In this document: one piece after another, positions 61,950 to 63,757 of the stretch
Numbering within the stretch: position 1 is the stretch's first letter
Layout: each line of letters opens with the position of its first letter
From: Gillisia sp. UBA3175
GTDB taxonomy: Bacteria; Bacteroidota; Bacteroidia; Flavobacteriales; Flavobacteriaceae
Length of the DNA: 63,757 nt
Direction of reading: 5' to 3'
NCBI GenBank assembly: GCA_002364325.1
Contig: DEXV01000003.1
Span: 533,314-597,070 of the forward strand
The notes under the pieces: generated by a model
Told to the model about the DNA's origin: nothing
Databases searched by the model: none
The model's input: the letters and a program-made list of their open reading frames with translations, nothing else
Made by a program: the position numbers and the translations under genes

Positions 61950-63410
61950 ATGAATGAAGAAATAAGAGAACTAGAGCCTAAAATACTGTGGAAGAAATTT
62001 GCCGACCTAAATGAAGTTCCAAGACCCTCTAAAAAAGAGGAAAGGGTGATTGAGTTTATGAAGAATTTCGGAAATAAATTAAAGTTAGAGACAATTGTAG
62101 ATAAAGTTGGGAATGTAATAATCAAAAAACCTGCAACTTCTGGTATGGAAGATAGAAAGGCTGTGGTATTGCAATCTCATCTGGATATGGTTCATCAGAA
62201 AAATAATAGCACCAATTTCAATTTTGATACGCAAGGGATCGAAATGTATGTAGATGGAGATTGGGTTCGTGCTAGAGGCACAACTTTAGGTGCAGATAAT
62301 GGATTAGGAGTGGCTACAATTATGGCTATTTTGGAAAGCGATTCTATTGCACATCCGGCAATTGAAGCACTTTTTACTATAGATGAGGAAACTGGAATGA
62401 CAGGAGCCAAAGGTTTGGAGCCAGGCTTATTAAAAGGGGAGATCCTTTTAAATTTAGATACCGAAGAAGATGATGAGATTGGGATTGGCTGTGCCGGTGG
62501 AGTAGATGTTACTGCCACTAGAAGGTATAAAGAAGAGGAATCTCCTGAAGGCATGAGTGCCTTTAAAATCACTTTAAACGGATTACAAGGAGGGCATTCT
62601 GGTATGGATATTATTAAAGGTCTTGGAAATGCTAATAAGTTAATGAACAGGTTGCTTTATAATGCTTCTGAGAATTTTGGAGTTCGAATTGCTGAAATTA
62701 GTGGAGGAGGACTTAGAAATGCCATTCCTCGAGAAAGTGAAGCTGTAATACTAGTAGACGATTTCCAGATCAAGGCCTTCGAATCTGAATTAGAAAATGA
62801 ATTTGAATCGATCCATAGCGAATTTTTAAGTCTAGAACCGAAGATGAATTTAGAGGTGGAGAAAGTTGAATTACCTGCTAAGGTAATGGCAATGGAAACT
62901 CAGGAAATCCTGTTAAAAACGGTTTATGCAGCACATAATGGTATTTTTAGAATGAGTCCAGAAATTGATGGTCTTGTAGAAACATCCAATAATATTGCGA
63001 AAGTAGAGGTTAAGAATGGAAGTATCAATATGAAATGTTTAACCAGATCTTCGGTAGAGTCTTCTAAAGAAGATCTTACCAATGCATTAAGCGCTGTTTT
63101 TGAATTGGGAGGATTCGAGGTTTCTTTATCTGGAGATTATCCGGGATGGGCGCCTAATCGAGACTCCGATATTTTAAAGGTTTTGGATAACTTATATACA
63201 AAGTTGTTCAATGAAAAAGCAGATGTAGCAGCATGCCATGCAGGATTAGAATGCGGGATAATTGGAAGTCATTATCCAGAAATGGATATGATCTCTTTTG
63301 GACCAACTATCAGAGGAGCACATTCTCCAGATGAGCGCGCCAGTATTTCTTCTTCACAGAAATATTGGGAATTTGTTATTGAAATTCTGAAGAATATTCC
63401 GAAGAAATAA
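61950..63410 (+). CDS. pepD: Aminoacyl-histidine dipeptidase (M20 family)
   Basis: A 486-residue zinc dipeptidase (cytosolic nonspecific dipeptidase, Xaa-His dipeptidase). Metal and catalytic motifs: VLQSHLDMVHQK with His and Asp, TLGADNGLGVA with the bridging Asp, DEETGMTGAKGL with catalytic Glu and metal Glu, and the C-terminal IRGAHSPDE with His. A dimerisation lid domain lies in the middle. Length matches the PepD family. I chose ATG 61950; an in-frame GTG at 61926 is covered by the -7 box. It diverges from the DUF3810 gene and is a single-gene unit, followed by repeats. Confidence 0.95.
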   Translation: MNEEIRELEPKILWKKFADLNEVPRPSKKEERVIEFMKNFGNKLKLETIVDKVGNVIIKKPATSGMEDRKAVVLQSHLDMVHQKNNSTNFNFDTQGIEMYVDGDWVRARGTTLGADNGLGVATIMAILESDSIAHPAIEALFTIDEETGMTGAKGLEPGLLKGEILLNLDTEEDDEIGIGCAGGVDVTATRRYKEEESPEGMSAFKITLNGLQGGHSGMDIIKGLGNANKLMNRLLYNASENFGVRIAEISGGGLRNAIPRESEAVILVDDFQIKAFESELENEFESIHSEFLSLEPKMNLEVEKVELPAKVMAMETQEILLKTVYAAHNGIFRMSPEIDGLVETSNNIAKVEVKNGSINMKCLTRSSVESSKEDLTNALSAVFELGGFEVSLSGDYPGWAPNRDSDILKVLDNLYTKLFNEKADVAACHAGLECGIIGSHYPEMDMISFGPTIRGAHSPDERASISSSQKYWEFVIEILKNIPKK

Positions 63411-63419
63411 GATTTTAGA

Positions 63420-63757
63420 TGTTCATACTTCGACAAGCTCAGTATGACAAGTTAATTGAGAATCTTGGAAAGAAAAAGATGTCAGGTTGAGCCTGTCGAA
63501 ACCTTTTAAATTGAAGGAAAGATATTCATACTTCGACAAGCTCAGTATGACAAGTTAATTGAGAATCTTGGAAAAAAAAAGATGTCAGGTTGAGCCTGTC
63601 GAAACCTTTTAAATTGAAGGAAAGATGTTCATACTTCGACAAGCTAAGTATGACAAACAGTTGTCAGATTAAGCCTGTCGAAACCTTTTTAAATAGAATG
63701 AAAGATATTCATACTTCGACAAGTTCAGTATGATAAGTTAATTGAGAATCTTGGAAA
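63420..63757. repeat. Tandem array of palindromic intergenic repeats
   Basis: Units start at 63420, 63523, 63626 and 63706: two of exactly 103 bases, one shortened to 80, and a partial fourth cut by the window end. Each unit contains TTCGACAAGCTCAGTATGACA and the near-reverse TGTCAGGTTGAGCCTGTCGAA, an imperfect 21-base inverted pair (17 of 21 match). The third unit lacks the spacer part (AGTTAATTGAGAATCTTGGA). No gene is present in this 347-base stretch after pepD. Confidence 0.85.

Noticed and set aside
63420..63757. CRISPR-like look of evenly spaced repeats
   Set aside because: Units are 103 bases with no unique spacers, the repeat is much longer than CRISPR repeats, and no cas genes are present.

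Overview
The window looks like ordinary chromosome from a marine-type member of the Flavobacteriaceae (Bacteroidota). The evidence is AT-rich DNA, repeated Bacteroidota-type -7 boxes (TAnnTTTG) in front of genes, A-rich translation starts in place of strong Shine-Dalgarno sites, a type IX secretion (T9SS) type B substrate, and families typical of the group (DUF5606, DUF3810, OstA-like, Tat ferritin-like pairs). I see no phage, integrase, transposase, CRISPR array, rRNA or tRNA gene. Coding density is high. Both window ends lie in arrays of the same palindromic intergenic repeat family.

Layout. 1-435: degenerate tandem repeats. 436-543: a 35-residue basic peptide gene with its own terminator. 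553-2819 (minus): aldose epimerase and a DEAD-box helicase. 2985-12201 (plus): FMN reductase, pabB, tilS, dsbD, then an exported CocE-type hydrolase and a DUF885 lipoprotein. 12491-14621 (minus): exported esterase and DUF2254 membrane protein. 14824-15267: Hsp20, with a perfect palindrome upstream. 15313-23251 (minus): a secreted VGINT-type protein, uvrB, a T9SS substrate and an ABC-2 exporter pair. 23343-24407: an unnamed kinase-like protein. 24404-29146 (minus): NdpA-like nucleoid protein, PRiA4_ORF3 protein, heme A synthase, CCA-type nucleotidyltransferase and threonylcarbamoyl-AMP synthase. 29136-35279: a surface glycan (LPS core-like) block of four glycosyltransferases, a sugar kinase-like protein and a CDP-glycerol transferase-like protein. 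35323-38636: dapD, then ruvX-def-DUF5606-mazG. 38802-48233 (minus): DUF349 protein, aroE, two DUF368 (PopT-like) genes, a TPR protein, a class III aminotransferase and an OstA-like LPS-transport protein. 48525-50138: two Tat-exported ferritin-like proteins. 50224-61862 (minus): purA, a Fur-family regulator, a bifunctional Rel/SpoT, Ste24-like protease, TrmH/SpoU methyltransferase, two amidohydrolase-family proteins and DUF3810. 61950-63410: pepD. 63420-63757: a tandem palindromic repeat.

How the parts relate. Several genes concern the cell envelope: the glycan cluster, OstA-like protein, two DUF368 undecaprenyl-phosphate carriers, DsbD, the Tat ferritin-like pair and the T9SS substrate. The rest is mostly housekeeping: translation and tRNA maturation (tilS, CCA enzyme, TsaC, def, TrmH), repair (uvrB, ruvX), biosynthesis (pabB, aroE, dapD, purA, heme A) and stress response (Rel/SpoT, Hsp20, Fur).

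The window does not contain an obvious new multi-gene system. The best candidates for undescribed biology are the kinase-like protein at 23343-24407, the amidohydrolase relatives that lack the metal-binding HxH (56410-60707), the membrane protein with a HEIGH motif (60789-61862), the Tat ferritin-like pair, the basic micro-gene at 436, and the dispersed intergenic repeats.
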